The position numbers were made by a program, and so were the translations under genes. 64,000 nucleotides of DNA, from positions 1 to 64,000 of the forward strand of contig NZ_JBAFWZ010000011.1 in the NCBI RefSeq assembly GCF_036662795.1. Direction: 5' to 3'. Shown piece after piece: positions 50,828-59,497 of this stretch (positions within the stretch are counted from its first letter, which is position 1; each line of letters opens with the position of its first letter). Source of the stretch: Lysinibacillus_B sp036662795 (GTDB lineage Bacteria; Bacillota; Bacilli; Bacillales_A; Planococcaceae). The notes beneath the pieces were generated by a model. That model was not told the DNA's origin, made no database searches, and saw nothing but the letters and a program-made list of their open reading frames with translations.

Positions 50828-51673
50828 ATGGTCAACCAAAGGATCAATATATTAGAAATCGCTAAAACGGCATTCGAAGCAGGACAGCAAATTTTAGATG
50901 TGTATCATTCAGATGGGATGACAGTTGAATATAAAAACGATGCTTCACCAGTAACCATTGCTGATAAAAAATCACATAACTATATTTGCGATAAACTATC
51001 CTCACTCTATCCAACTATTCCATTAATCAGTGAAGAAGGGGAATTGCCTGACTATAAACAGCGGGAGCGTTGGCATACTGCTTGGCTTATTGATCCTTTA
51101 GATGGCACAAAGGAATTTATTAAGCGAAATGGAGAATTCACAGTCAATATCGGACTTATTAAAAGGGGCACACCTATTTTGGGCGTTATTTATTTACCCT
51201 CTCAGGACACAATGTACTTTGCAAGCAGTAGGCTAGGTTCCTATAAAATGGAAAAATGTAATACTACGTTACAGAAGGTTTATAGTGAAAGCGAATTAAT
51301 AGATGCATCCGAAAAATTACCTATTACCCAACCACGCGATTCATTAGCAATTGTTGTGAGCCGCTCTCATTTTTCAACAATCACGCAAGCCTATATCGAC
51401 CAAATTCAACAGCAGGTCGGCGATGTACATATTATCGAAGCAGGTAGCTCGGTAAAAATGTGTTTAATCGCAGAAGGTAGCGCAGATATTTACCCTCGGC
51501 TAAGCTATTCAATGGAATGGGATACTGCTGCCGGGGAAGCTATTGTAACGTTTAGTGGTGGCAGGGTTGAAGAGTATAATACAGGTCTACCACTGCAATA
51601 CAATAAAGAACATTTAAAAAACCCTTTCCATATTGCAAAATCTAAGCTAAAAGGAGACTTCTTTCATATTTAA
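50828..51673 (+). CDS. cysQ: 3'(2'),5'-bisphosphate nucleotidase CysQ
   Basis: 281-residue Mg2+-dependent, inositol-monophosphatase-fold enzyme that hydrolyses PAP, the by-product of PAPS reduction, to AMP. Metal-binding residues lie in SEEGELP (68-74) and DPLDGTKEF (89-97), and the second metal site in EWDTAAGEAI near 222-231. ATG at 50828 follows AGGAGGGATACC. It stands on the plus strand, convergent with cysNC. Its presence fits an APS kinase in the adjacent operon. Confidence 0.92.
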   Translation: MVNQRINILEIAKTAFEAGQQILDVYHSDGMTVEYKNDASPVTIADKKSHNYICDKLSSLYPTIPLISEEGELPDYKQRERWHTAWLIDPLDGTKEFIKRNGEFTVNIGLIKRGTPILGVIYLPSQDTMYFASSRLGSYKMEKCNTTLQKVYSESELIDASEKLPITQPRDSLAIVVSRSHFSTITQAYIDQIQQQVGDVHIIEAGSSVKMCLIAEGSADIYPRLSYSMEWDTAAGEAIVTFSGGRVEEYNTGLPLQYNKEHLKNPFHIAKSKLKGDFFHI

Positions 51674-51698
51674 TTAATCTTCTGAATTTGTAGCTAAC

Positions 51699-51747
51699 AT
51701 CCTCCCTTTTTCGTTTATATAACGTAGGTCTAATATGTAGGGAGGAT
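51699..51747 (+). terminator. Terminator of cysQ
   Basis: ATCCTCCCT and AGGGAGGAT form a 9-bp stem with a long loop, followed by TTTTATTAG. Confidence 0.7.
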
Positions 51748-51758
51748 TTTTATTAGCT

Positions 51759-53588
51759 TTATAGGGACAGAAATTTTAAAACTTCTTTTACAATATAATC
51801 GGTTGCGTCCTCTAATGAATAGTCGCTTGTATCGATTTCAATATGAGGATTCCTCGGTGCTTCATATGGACTGGAAATACCGGTAAAATGCTGTATTTCC
51901 TCTGCTCGTGCTCTTTTATATAGCCCTTTCACATCACGCTCTTCACAAACCTGGAGTGGTGTACTGACGTATATTTCAATATAAGCGTCGCCAATAACCC
52001 TCTTCGCATAGGAACGATCCTGCTCGAATGGTGAAATAAACGATGTTAACGTAATTAAGCCCCCATCATTCATCAGCTTCGCCACTTCGGCGATACGACG
52101 GATATTTTCCACACGGCCCACTTCGTCAAAACCTAAATCTTTATTTAAACCTAGTCGAACATTGTCTCCGTCTAGTAGCATCGTATGATAACCTAAGGAA
52201 ACTAGGCGCTTTTCAACTTCATTCGAGAGAGTTGATTTTCCTGAGCCTGAAAGACCAGTGAACCACAGCGTTACAGGGGACTGCCCTTTTTGACTTGCCC
52301 GCACTTCCCTTGTTATATCTGTATTTTGCCAGCTAATATTATGGGCATGGTGAAGAGCTTGAAGAATCACACCACATGAGGATGTCATATTCGTAACACG
52401 ATCAATTAAAATAAAACTCCCTAGTGCTTCATTCCGTTCAAATGAATCAAACACGATTTTTTCTGACAGAGCTATTTCACATGAGGCTAATTCATTTTTC
52501 ACAATTTGCTCAGCTTGAATATGCTGTCCTGTATTAATATCCACTTTATGTTGAATCGAAAGAACCGTACCAGGAATAATTTTCGTTCCAATTTTCACGA
52601 AATACTGCTTTCCAGGGACAAGCTTTGTATCATCCATCCATAGAATTTGAGCAGAAAATAAATCAGCTCCTTCAATATTATCCGCTGTAGTTAAAACGCA
52701 GCCGCGCGAAACATCTACTTCTCGATCTAATTGAACTGTAATAGGCTGCCCTATACTAGCGCATTGAACTTCTCTGTCCGTTAATAAAATACTTTTTACC
52801 TTCGCCTTTTCATTACTTGGAAGAGCGATTACTTCATCCCCTACCGCTACTGCCCCAGCTTCAATTTGCCCTTGAAAACCGCGAAATGTATGATCAGGTC
52901 TGCTTACCCGCTGTACAGGCATCATGAAAAATTGTTGCTCCTTGTCTTTTCGAACATCTACTTGTTCTAAATAAGGAAGTAAGGCTAGCCCATCGTACCA
53001 TGGTGTATTCTCCGAGCTCTTTGTTATATTGTCCCCATTCGTTGCGGAAACTGGAATAATTTGAATACTTTCAAGTGAGAAATCCTTTGTTAGTTGAAAA
53101 AAATCATCTCTTATTTCATTAAATCGAGCTTGATTGAACCCTATTAAATCCATTTTATTAACAGCTAATACAATATGCTTCACACCCATAAGGGCACAAA
53201 TACGAGCATGACGCTTCGTTTGGGTAATAACTCCCTTTGTTGCATCTACTAGAATAATAGCAAGGTCAGCAAACGAAGCACCTACAGCCATATTACGTGT
53301 GTATTCCTCGTGCCCTGGCGTATCTGCTACAATAAACGAACGATAGTCTGTTGTGAAATAGCGATACGCGACATCGATCGTAATCCCCTGCTCTCGTTCT
53401 GCTAGTAAACCATCTAGTAGTAGTGAATAGTCAATTTCTCCGCCACGACTGCCTAGTTTGCTATCTAATTCTAATGCTTTTTCCTGGTCAGCAAACAGCA
53501 GCTTAGCATCATAGAGCATATGACCGATTAGCGTAGATTTCCCATCATCTACACTGCCACAAGTTATAAATTTCAATAAGCTTTTCAT
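51759..53588 (-). CDS. cysN: Bifunctional sulfate adenylyltransferase large subunit/APS kinase (CysNC)
   Basis: 609 residues. Residues about 1-420 are the CysN GTPase, with GSVDDGKST (P-loop), DTPGHEEYTRNM and NKMD; it drives ATP sulfurylase activity with CysD. Residues about 430-609 are APS kinase, with LWFTGLSGSGKSTLSNEVE and DGDNVRLGLNKDLGF; it makes PAPS. ATG at 53588 is one base after cysD, with GAGGGGT upstream; the frame open to 53678 overlaps cysD and is rejected. This heterodimeric type differs from the single-chain Sat of B. subtilis. Confidence 0.94.
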   Translation of the reverse strand: MKSLLKFITCGSVDDGKSTLIGHMLYDAKLLFADQEKALELDSKLGSRGGEIDYSLLLDGLLAEREQGITIDVAYRYFTTDYRSFIVADTPGHEEYTRNMAVGASFADLAIILVDATKGVITQTKRHARICALMGVKHIVLAVNKMDLIGFNQARFNEIRDDFFQLTKDFSLESIQIIPVSATNGDNITKSSENTPWYDGLALLPYLEQVDVRKDKEQQFFMMPVQRVSRPDHTFRGFQGQIEAGAVAVGDEVIALPSNEKAKVKSILLTDREVQCASIGQPITVQLDREVDVSRGCVLTTADNIEGADLFSAQILWMDDTKLVPGKQYFVKIGTKIIPGTVLSIQHKVDINTGQHIQAEQIVKNELASCEIALSEKIVFDSFERNEALGSFILIDRVTNMTSSCGVILQALHHAHNISWQNTDITREVRASQKGQSPVTLWFTGLSGSGKSTLSNEVEKRLVSLGYHTMLLDGDNVRLGLNKDLGFDEVGRVENIRRIAEVAKLMNDGGLITLTSFISPFEQDRSYAKRVIGDAYIEIYVSTPLQVCEERDVKGLYKRARAEEIQHFTGISSPYEAPRNPHIEIDTSDYSLEDATDYIVKEVLKFLSL

Positions 53589-53589
53589 G

Positions 53590-54489
53590 TTAGAAATACC
53601 CCTCTCGCTTACGTCTTTCCATGCTCCCAACAGCTTCTTGATCGATAACACGAGTTGTACGTTCTGATGTAACGGCACCTAATGTTTCTTCAATAATTTC
53701 ATCCAACGTAACTGCATCCGATTCAATACCGCCTGTCAGAGGGTAGCAGCCTAATGTACGAAAACGAACTTTTTTCATTATCACTTCTTCATTCGGTTCT
53801 AATCTCATACGTTCATCATCTACCATCACATAATTGCCATCTCGGTTCACAACGGGTCTTTCCTTTGCAAAATAAAGTGGAACAATATCGATACCTTCTC
53901 GATGAATATATTGCCATATATCCTTTTCAGTCCAGTTTGAAATTGGGAAGACACGTATGCTTTCCCCCTTATGAATTTGTGTATTATAGAGCTGCCACAT
54001 TTCAGGTCGTTGATTTTTCGGATCCCAAGCGTGGTTTTTATTTCGGAAGGAAAAAATACGTTCCTTGGCACGGGATTTTTCCTCATCTCGTCTTCCTCCA
54101 CCAAAAGCTGCCGTAAACCCGTATTTATCTAGACCTTGCTTTAAGCTTTGTGTTTTCATAATATCTGTATAGGCCGAACCGTGATCGAATGGATTAATGC
54201 CTTGCTCAAGCCCCTCTTCATTCCTGTGGACTAGCATTTCAATGCCTAGTTCTTTTGCACGTCGGTCTCTAAATCTGATCATTTCTTTAAATTTCCATGT
54301 TGTATCGATGTGCAGAAAAGGAAACGGTGGCTTTTCCGGATAGAAGGCTTTCATCGCTAAATGAAGCATAACGGAGCTATCCTTTCCAATTGAATAAAGC
54401 ATTACTGGGTTTTCACATTCCGCAGCCACTTCGCGAATAATATATATTGCTTCTGCCTCAAGTTGATCGAGGTGAGTCAGTTCATTCAT
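53590..54489 (-). CDS. cysD: Sulfate adenylyltransferase small subunit
   Basis: 299-residue PP-loop enzyme; with CysN it makes APS from sulfate and ATP. The ATP pyrophosphatase motif YSIGKDSSVMLHLA lies near 31-44, and the adjacent FPLLHIDTTWKFKEM-type block (seen as FPFLHIDTTWKFKEM) and FRTLGCYPLTGGIESDA near 247-263 are diagnostic. It precedes cysNC by one base. Confidence 0.95.
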   Translation of the reverse strand: MNELTHLDQLEAEAIYIIREVAAECENPVMLYSIGKDSSVMLHLAMKAFYPEKPPFPFLHIDTTWKFKEMIRFRDRRAKELGIEMLVHRNEEGLEQGINPFDHGSAYTDIMKTQSLKQGLDKYGFTAAFGGGRRDEEKSRAKERIFSFRNKNHAWDPKNQRPEMWQLYNTQIHKGESIRVFPISNWTEKDIWQYIHREGIDIVPLYFAKERPVVNRDGNYVMVDDERMRLEPNEEVIMKKVRFRTLGCYPLTGGIESDAVTLDEIIEETLGAVTSERTTRVIDQEAVGSMERRKREGYF

Positions 54490-54527
54490 TTACGTGTTCT
54501 CCTTTCAAAATCTATCAAAATTAATGG

Positions 54528-55229
54528 TTAGCCATGTAGGCCACATTCTGTTTTTCCTTGCCCTTGCCATCTTCCTGAGCGTAAATCTTCAGCGGTAAAA
54601 GCAGGCTTTGTGCAATGTAAACAGCCGATGCTCGGGTAACCTTGGTCGTGCAGGATGTTATAAGTTAATTCATGCTTTGAGACGTATCGCCATACATCCT
54701 TCCATGTCCAGTGAATCAGTGGGCATATCTTAACCGATTGGAAACGATCGTCCTTATTGATAAACTCAACATTTTTCCGTGTTTCTGATTGCTCATGACG
54801 AAGACCAGAAATCCACGCTTTAGCACCCGTTAGTACCTCATTTAATGGATTTAGCTTTCGAATATTGCAGCATTGATTTGGATTCGTTTCCCATAATTTA
54901 TCGCCGAACTGCTCCGCTTGCTGCTCTAAAGTGAGCGCTGGCTTTTTTAATTCTATACGGAGTGCTGGATATTTCTCACGGACTCGCTCAATCGTTTCGT
55001 ATGTTTCTTTAAAATGTACATCTGTATCTAAAAACACAATTTGTGCATCCGGCTGTACTTTCGCAATTAAATCAATTAGCACAATTCCTTCAATGCCAAA
55101 ACTACATGCGTACACAATATCTTTTCCATACTCTTTAAAGCTCCATTCTAAAACCTGCAGAGCGCCTTTATATATTTCATCAGCTTCAAATGAAACGTTC
55201 GGCTCCTGCCATGCTTCGTACGTTAACAA
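54528..55229 (-). CDS. cysH: Adenylyl-sulfate (APS/PAPS) reductase, Fe-S cluster type
   Basis: 233 residues. It carries the four cysteines of the [4Fe-4S] type, C120-C121 (NQCCNIRK) and C203, C206 (GCLHC), and the catalytic C229 in ECGLHG. This places it with Bacillus-type enzymes that accept APS (and PAPS) and form sulfite using thioredoxin. The E. coli PAPS-only form lacks the cluster cysteines. It lies 12 bases after cysA and 38 before cysD in the same operon. ATG after AAGGAGGGATTC. Confidence 0.94.
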   Translation of the reverse strand: MLTYEAWQEPNVSFEADEIYKGALQVLEWSFKEYGKDIVYACSFGIEGIVLIDLIAKVQPDAQIVFLDTDVHFKETYETIERVREKYPALRIELKKPALTLEQQAEQFGDKLWETNPNQCCNIRKLNPLNEVLTGAKAWISGLRHEQSETRKNVEFINKDDRFQSVKICPLIHWTWKDVWRYVSKHELTYNILHDQGYPSIGCLHCTKPAFTAEDLRSGRWQGQGKTECGLHG

Positions 55230-55241
55230 AAGAATCCCTCC

Positions 55242-56315
55242 TTAAATCACAAAGTCCTCTGGTATGAATACTTTCATTTCTTTTGGACTGACATATACCA
55301 CTTCTCCAACCTTTAACCCAAGCTGCTCGTAGTCTTCCTTACTTACCTCCACCTCTACATACGCATCATGATCTTCACGCTTCATCTCAACATGCCATGT
55401 CGGACCAATCGAATGCATAAATGTAATTTTTGCTGCAATCGCTTCCTCACTCCTCTGCTCTCTCTCTATTTTCAAATGATGAGGGCGAACATATCCAACT
55501 GCTTCTGTATCATGGGCATGCAAATGATCTGGTGCATCAAATCTCGCTGAGCCTAAATCTAGCTTCCCTTTATGCAGGCGGCCGTGAAACAAATTTACAT
55601 TACCTAAAAAGTCATATACGAATGGACTAGCCGGCTTATCATATACTTCTGATGGCGTACCGAGCTGCTCAATTTCCCCTTTATTCATAATGACGATTCG
55701 GTCCGCAACATCTAATGCCTCTTCTTGATCATGTGTTACGAATACACTCGTTACATGGATCTCATTATGTAATTTTCGTAACCACCTACGTAACTCTTTT
55801 CGTACCTTTGCATCGAGTGCACCGAACGGCTCATCTAGCAATAATATTTTCGGTTCTACTGCCAAGGCTCTTGCTAGTGCTACACGCTGCCGTTGCCCAC
55901 CAGAGAGCTGCGTAGGATAACGTTGGGCAAAACCACTTAATTTCACTAAATCCAACAGCTCGTTTACTTTATGCTCAATTTCCTTCTTTGACGGGCGCAG
56001 TCTTTTTTTACGTACCTTTAAGCCGAATGCAATATTATCAAATACGGTCATATGCTTAAATAATGCATAATGCTGAAACACAAAGCCTACATCACGTTGA
56101 TTCACACTCACATCACTTAAATCTATACCATCAAAAGAAATGCTACCTTCTTCAATCGACTCTAGACCAGCAATCATTCGGAGCAGCGTCGTTTTCCCAG
56201 AACCTGACGGGCCAAGTAATGCTACTAACTCCCCTTTAGGAATATCTAAATTTATATTCGATAATGCCTGAAACGAGCCATAGTGCTTCGTCACATTGCG
56301 TATTTCTATTGACAT
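55242..56315 (-). CDS. cysA: Sulfate ABC transporter ATP-binding protein
   Basis: 357 residues. The Walker A GPSGSGKTT (about 35-43), signature LSGGQRQRVALARA (about 137-150) and Walker B LLLDEPFGALDA are intact; a C-terminal TOBE-type domain (about 240-350) with GYVRPHHLKIE follows. It energises the CysTW permease for sulfate and thiosulfate uptake. It is 16 bases after cysW. Confidence 0.94.
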   Translation of the reverse strand: MSIEIRNVTKHYGSFQALSNINLDIPKGELVALLGPSGSGKTTLLRMIAGLESIEEGSISFDGIDLSDVSVNQRDVGFVFQHYALFKHMTVFDNIAFGLKVRKKRLRPSKKEIEHKVNELLDLVKLSGFAQRYPTQLSGGQRQRVALARALAVEPKILLLDEPFGALDAKVRKELRRWLRKLHNEIHVTSVFVTHDQEEALDVADRIVIMNKGEIEQLGTPSEVYDKPASPFVYDFLGNVNLFHGRLHKGKLDLGSARFDAPDHLHAHDTEAVGYVRPHHLKIEREQRSEEAIAAKITFMHSIGPTWHVEMKREDHDAYVEVEVSKEDYEQLGLKVGEVVYVSPKEMKVFIPEDFVI

Positions 56316-56331
56316 TTTTCATCACCCATTC

Positions 56332-57204
56332 TTAAGCTTGTTGTTCCTTTTCAGTTCGCCATTCAATCCAAGACTTCACAATTAACGTTAAGAGTGCAAG
56401 TAGCGACATCAATGAAGCAACTGCAAACGCCGCTGAAAATTGGTATTCGTTATATAAAATTTCTACATGTAATGGCATCGTGTTTGTCATACCTCGAATT
56501 CGACCCGAAACTACCGATACTGCTCCAAACTCTCCGATTGCTCGGGCATTACATAAGATCATGCCGTACAGTAGCCCCCATTTTATCGTTGGAAGGGTTA
56601 CTCGGAAAAACATTTGCCAGCCATTTGCTCCAAGAGAAACTGCCGCCTCCTCCTCTGCACTTCCTTGCGCCTGCATGACAGGGATCAGCTCACGTGCTAC
56701 AAAGGGCAAAGTGACAAACATCGTTGCAATAATAATTCCAGGTACGGAGAAAATAACTTTTATTCCCCAATCTGTCAGCCATGGTCCCAGTACACCACGC
56801 GGACTAAAGAATAATACAAAAACTAAACCTGCAATAACCGGTGATACTGCAAAAGGTAATTCAATCAGGGATAATAGGAGCTGCTTCCCTCTAAATTGAA
56901 ACTTCGTAATACACCATGCCGCCGCTACACCGAAAATTGTATTGAGTGGTACTGTAATTACAGTTACGAGTAATGTTAGCTTAATAGCAGACAGTGCATC
57001 ACTCTCAGTAATCGCTGCAAAATACACGGCTGCTCCTTGTTCAAATGCTTTCACAAAAATAAACACAATCGGAACTAAAAGAAATAAGCTTAAATAGAGC
57101 AGCATTACTCCAATCAAAATCCGCTTCGTCCAATTTGCTCGTTTTTTTTCACTCGTTACGGATTGAGTTCGGTTTTCCTTATATTTCGAAACATCTACTG
57201 TCAC
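56332..57204 (-). CDS. cysW: Sulfate ABC transporter permease CysW
   Basis: 290 residues with six membrane helices. The EAA loop region reads EEEAAVSLGANGWQMFFRVT (about 181-200), followed by the conserved LPTIKWGLLYG segment. It forms the channel with CysT. The start is the GTG at 57204 with AGGAGG 10 bases upstream; the GTG at 57213 is too close to that site. It follows cysT by 14 bases. Confidence 0.93.
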   Translation of the reverse strand: MTVDVSKYKENRTQSVTSEKKRANWTKRILIGVMLLYLSLFLLVPIVFIFVKAFEQGAAVYFAAITESDALSAIKLTLLVTVITVPLNTIFGVAAAWCITKFQFRGKQLLLSLIELPFAVSPVIAGLVFVLFFSPRGVLGPWLTDWGIKVIFSVPGIIIATMFVTLPFVARELIPVMQAQGSAEEEAAVSLGANGWQMFFRVTLPTIKWGLLYGMILCNARAIGEFGAVSVVSGRIRGMTNTMPLHVEILYNEYQFSAAFAVASLMSLLALLTLIVKSWIEWRTEKEQQA

Positions 57205-57218
57205 GTGCAGCACACCTC

Positions 57219-58058
57219 CTATTCACCTTGCAAATCATGCTTCCTGCTCCATTTCTGAAGTAAATTAATAAGTATTAAGCAAACAAAAGAGACTAGTAAC
57301 ATAACAGTTGCAATCGCTGTAGCTCCTGCATAATCAAATTGCTCAAGCTTTGTCATAATCATTAGCGGGGCAATTTCTGTTTTCATTGGCATATTCCCGG
57401 CAATAAAAACAACTGAACCATATTCACCGAGTCCCCTTGCAAAGGCTAACGAAAATCCTGCTAAAAGAGCTGGCAATACTTCAGGGAAAATGATTTTCGC
57501 AAAGATTTGCCGTCTCGTTGCACCTAAGCTAGAGGCTGCTTCTTCCACCTCTCGCTCCATATTTTCTAGCACCGGCTGCACCATTCTTACTACAAAGGGT
57601 AAACCTATAAACATGAGAGCAATTGTAATTCCAATCGGTGTAAACGAAATTTTTATGCCGATTGCTGAAAAGTATTGTCCAACCCATCCATCCTGTGCAT
57701 ACAGAGTTGTCAAAGCAATCCCCGCAACTGCTGTTGGCAGAGCAAAGGGTAAATCAATTAGGCCATCGATGATGCGTTTGCCAGGGAAGCTATAACGTAC
57801 TAGCACCCAAGCAATCAAAAAACCAAAAAGGCCATTAAATAATGCTGCAGCAAACGAAGTTGCAAATGAAATTTTATAGGCATGCATCATTCGCGGGTTC
57901 GTAACAACTTGCCAAAACTCCGACCAACTAAGCTGCGAGGATTCTATAAATACCATTGACAATGGAATGAATATAAACAAAGAGATATACAACGTCGTTA
58001 TCCCCATCGAAAGACCAAAACCAGGTAATACATTCTTTTTTCTATGCTTTTTCTTCAT
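57219..58058 (-). CDS. cysT: Sulfate ABC transporter permease CysT
   Basis: 279 residues with six membrane helices, including FPGKRIIDGLIDLPFALPTA (about 90-109) and the EAA loop EVEEAASSLGATRRQIFAKI (about 167-186). ATG at 58058 follows TTAGGTGG; the GTG at 58070 would lie on that site. It directly follows the binding-protein gene, as expected for sbp-cysT-cysW-cysA. Confidence 0.93.
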   Translation of the reverse strand: MKKKHRKKNVLPGFGLSMGITTLYISLFIFIPLSMVFIESSQLSWSEFWQVVTNPRMMHAYKISFATSFAAALFNGLFGFLIAWVLVRYSFPGKRIIDGLIDLPFALPTAVAGIALTTLYAQDGWVGQYFSAIGIKISFTPIGITIALMFIGLPFVVRMVQPVLENMEREVEEAASSLGATRRQIFAKIIFPEVLPALLAGFSLAFARGLGEYGSVVFIAGNMPMKTEIAPLMIMTKLEQFDYAGATAIATVMLLVSFVCLILINLLQKWSRKHDLQGE

Positions 58059-58088
58059 ATGTTTTACCACCTAACTTAACGATCTCCA

Positions 58089-59123
58089 CTACTCATAAAT
58101 GGAGTCAAACACACCACCATCGTCGAAATGCTTTTCTTGCGCCTCTCTCCAGCTACCAAACTTTTCATCTATAGTAAATAGCGTAATTTCAGGGAAAATA
58201 GCCTTATACTTTGCAGCTACCTTTTCTGAACGAGGACGGTAATAATTTTTTGCAGCAATTTCCTGACCAACATCTGAATATAAATACTCTAAATAGCCCT
58301 CTGCAACTTCTCTTGTACCTTTTTTATCTACTACACTATCAACTACCGCTACAGAAGGTTCAGCTAAAATACTAGTTGAGGGTGAGACAATTTCGAATTC
58401 TTCTTTCCCGAGTTCATTCAACGCTAGGAATGCTTCATTTTCCCATGCGATCAAAACATCACCAATCCCTTTTTCAACAAAGGTTGTTGTAGAACCACGT
58501 GCGCCAGAATCTAATACCTCTACATTCCTATATATTTTCGTTACAAACTTCTGTGCCTTCTTTTCATCATTATTATATTTTTGGAGTGCATAGCCCCAAG
58601 CAGCTAAATAGTTCCAACGTGCACCACCAGATGTTTTAGGGTTCGGTGTAATAACTGATACATTTTTTTTCGTTAAGTCGTCCCAATCCCTAATGTTTTT
58701 TGGATTACCTTTCCGTACTAAAAAAACAATGGTCGACGTGTAAGGAGCTGAGTTATTTTCTAATCGTTCAATCCAGTCACGATCGATTAATGCTTGATCA
58801 GCAATAGCATCAACATCGTAAGCTAGAGCGAGTGTCGCTACATCTGCCTCCAAGCCATCTATAACCGAGCGCGCCTGACTGCCCGAACCTCCATGGGATT
58901 GCTTAACTGTGACCTCTTGCCCCGTTTTCTGCTCCCAATACGTAGCAAATTCTTCATTGAACTCTTGATATAGCTCCCTCGTTGGGTCATATGAGACATT
59001 TAATATCTCTACAGAATCAGACTTTGCTCCATTCACGCTTTTTGAATCCTGCCCACAAGCGGTTAATAACGCCAAAGAAGTTAATAGTACTGCTGCATGT
59101 TGAACAATCCCTCTTTTTTTCAT
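58089..59123 (-). CDS. sbp: Sulfate-binding lipoprotein
   Basis: 344 residues. An N-terminal lipoprotein signal (MKKRGIVQ.., lipobox LTAC with C23) anchors it outside the membrane. The sulfate-binding fold is seen in the KQSHGGSGSQARSVIDGLEA block, TPNPKTSGGARWNYLAAWGY (about 160-179) and GARGSTTTFVEKGIGDVLI. It is the first gene of the operon and delivers sulfate or thiosulfate to CysTW. The ATG follows CTGGAGGGAACA. Confidence 0.94.
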   Translation of the reverse strand: MKKRGIVQHAAVLLTSLALLTACGQDSKSVNGAKSDSVEILNVSYDPTRELYQEFNEEFATYWEQKTGQEVTVKQSHGGSGSQARSVIDGLEADVATLALAYDVDAIADQALIDRDWIERLENNSAPYTSTIVFLVRKGNPKNIRDWDDLTKKNVSVITPNPKTSGGARWNYLAAWGYALQKYNNDEKKAQKFVTKIYRNVEVLDSGARGSTTTFVEKGIGDVLIAWENEAFLALNELGKEEFEIVSPSTSILAEPSVAVVDSVVDKKGTREVAEGYLEYLYSDVGQEIAAKNYYRPRSEKVAAKYKAIFPEITLFTIDEKFGSWREAQEKHFDDGGVFDSIYE

Positions 59124-59231
59124 ATTGTTCCCTCCAGTTTTAAAATAGTGATTATCTCCATGTCTTTAGGTCATCTAATCAGCAAATAAATTAAACCTAT
59201 TAGTAAAGTATGTTTTAAGAAAAATAAAAAA

Positions 59232-59274
59232 CTGCCCAATTTCACAGTGGTAGACCCTCTGAGTAATTGAGCAG
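59232..59274 (-). terminator. Leader terminator (possible attenuator) upstream of sbp
   Basis: Minus strand: CTGCTCAATT and AATTGGGCAG make a 10-bp outer stem; inner CAGAGG and CCACTG pair around GTCTA; TTTTTTA follows. It lies between the inferred start and the sbp gene, so transcripts would stop here unless prevented. A preceding hairpin ACTAG-AGAAA-CTAG (about 59274-59296) is a candidate competing structure. Confidence 0.7.
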
Positions 59275-59327
59275 CCTCTAGTTTCTCTAGTGAGCTACTT
59301 TTAATTCTTAGTATTTTTATATGTATT

Positions 59328-59357
59328 ATATTATTTTATCCCTTTTACTTTGTCAAC
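59328..59357 (-). promoter_or_regulatory. Sigma-A promoter of the sbp-cysTWA-cysH-cysD-cysNC operon
   Basis: Minus strand: TTGACA (59352-59357), 18-base spacer, TAATAT (59328-59333). This is the best promoter match in the window. The leader to sbp is about 200 bases. Confidence 0.7.
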
Positions 59358-59418
59358 ATGGAATTTCAATTTTTCAGATAAATAAATAAGACCGAATTTT
59401 TTCGAATGCAAAGAAAAA

Positions 59419-59472
59419 ACATCTGTATCATTAATGTTGGAGAAACACCAACCCTAGGGCTAATACAGATGT
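59419..59472 (-). terminator. Large nested terminator of cysK
   Basis: Minus strand: ACATCTGTATTA and TGATACAGATGT (12 bp, one wobble) enclose GGTTGG/CCAAC around TGTTTCT; TTTTTTC follows. Confidence 0.88.
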
Positions 59473-59497
59473 TAATTTATCTTATTATAAAAGAAAT

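Noticed and set aside
53589..53678. Extended start of cysNC
   Set aside because: It would overlap cysD by 89 bases; ATG at 53588 has a GAGGGGT site and the expected N-terminus MKSLLKFITCG.
59200..59360. T-box or S-box riboswitch in the cys leader
   Set aside because: The leader upstream of the terminator is only about 50 bases, and neither the T-box sequence nor the S-box core is present.
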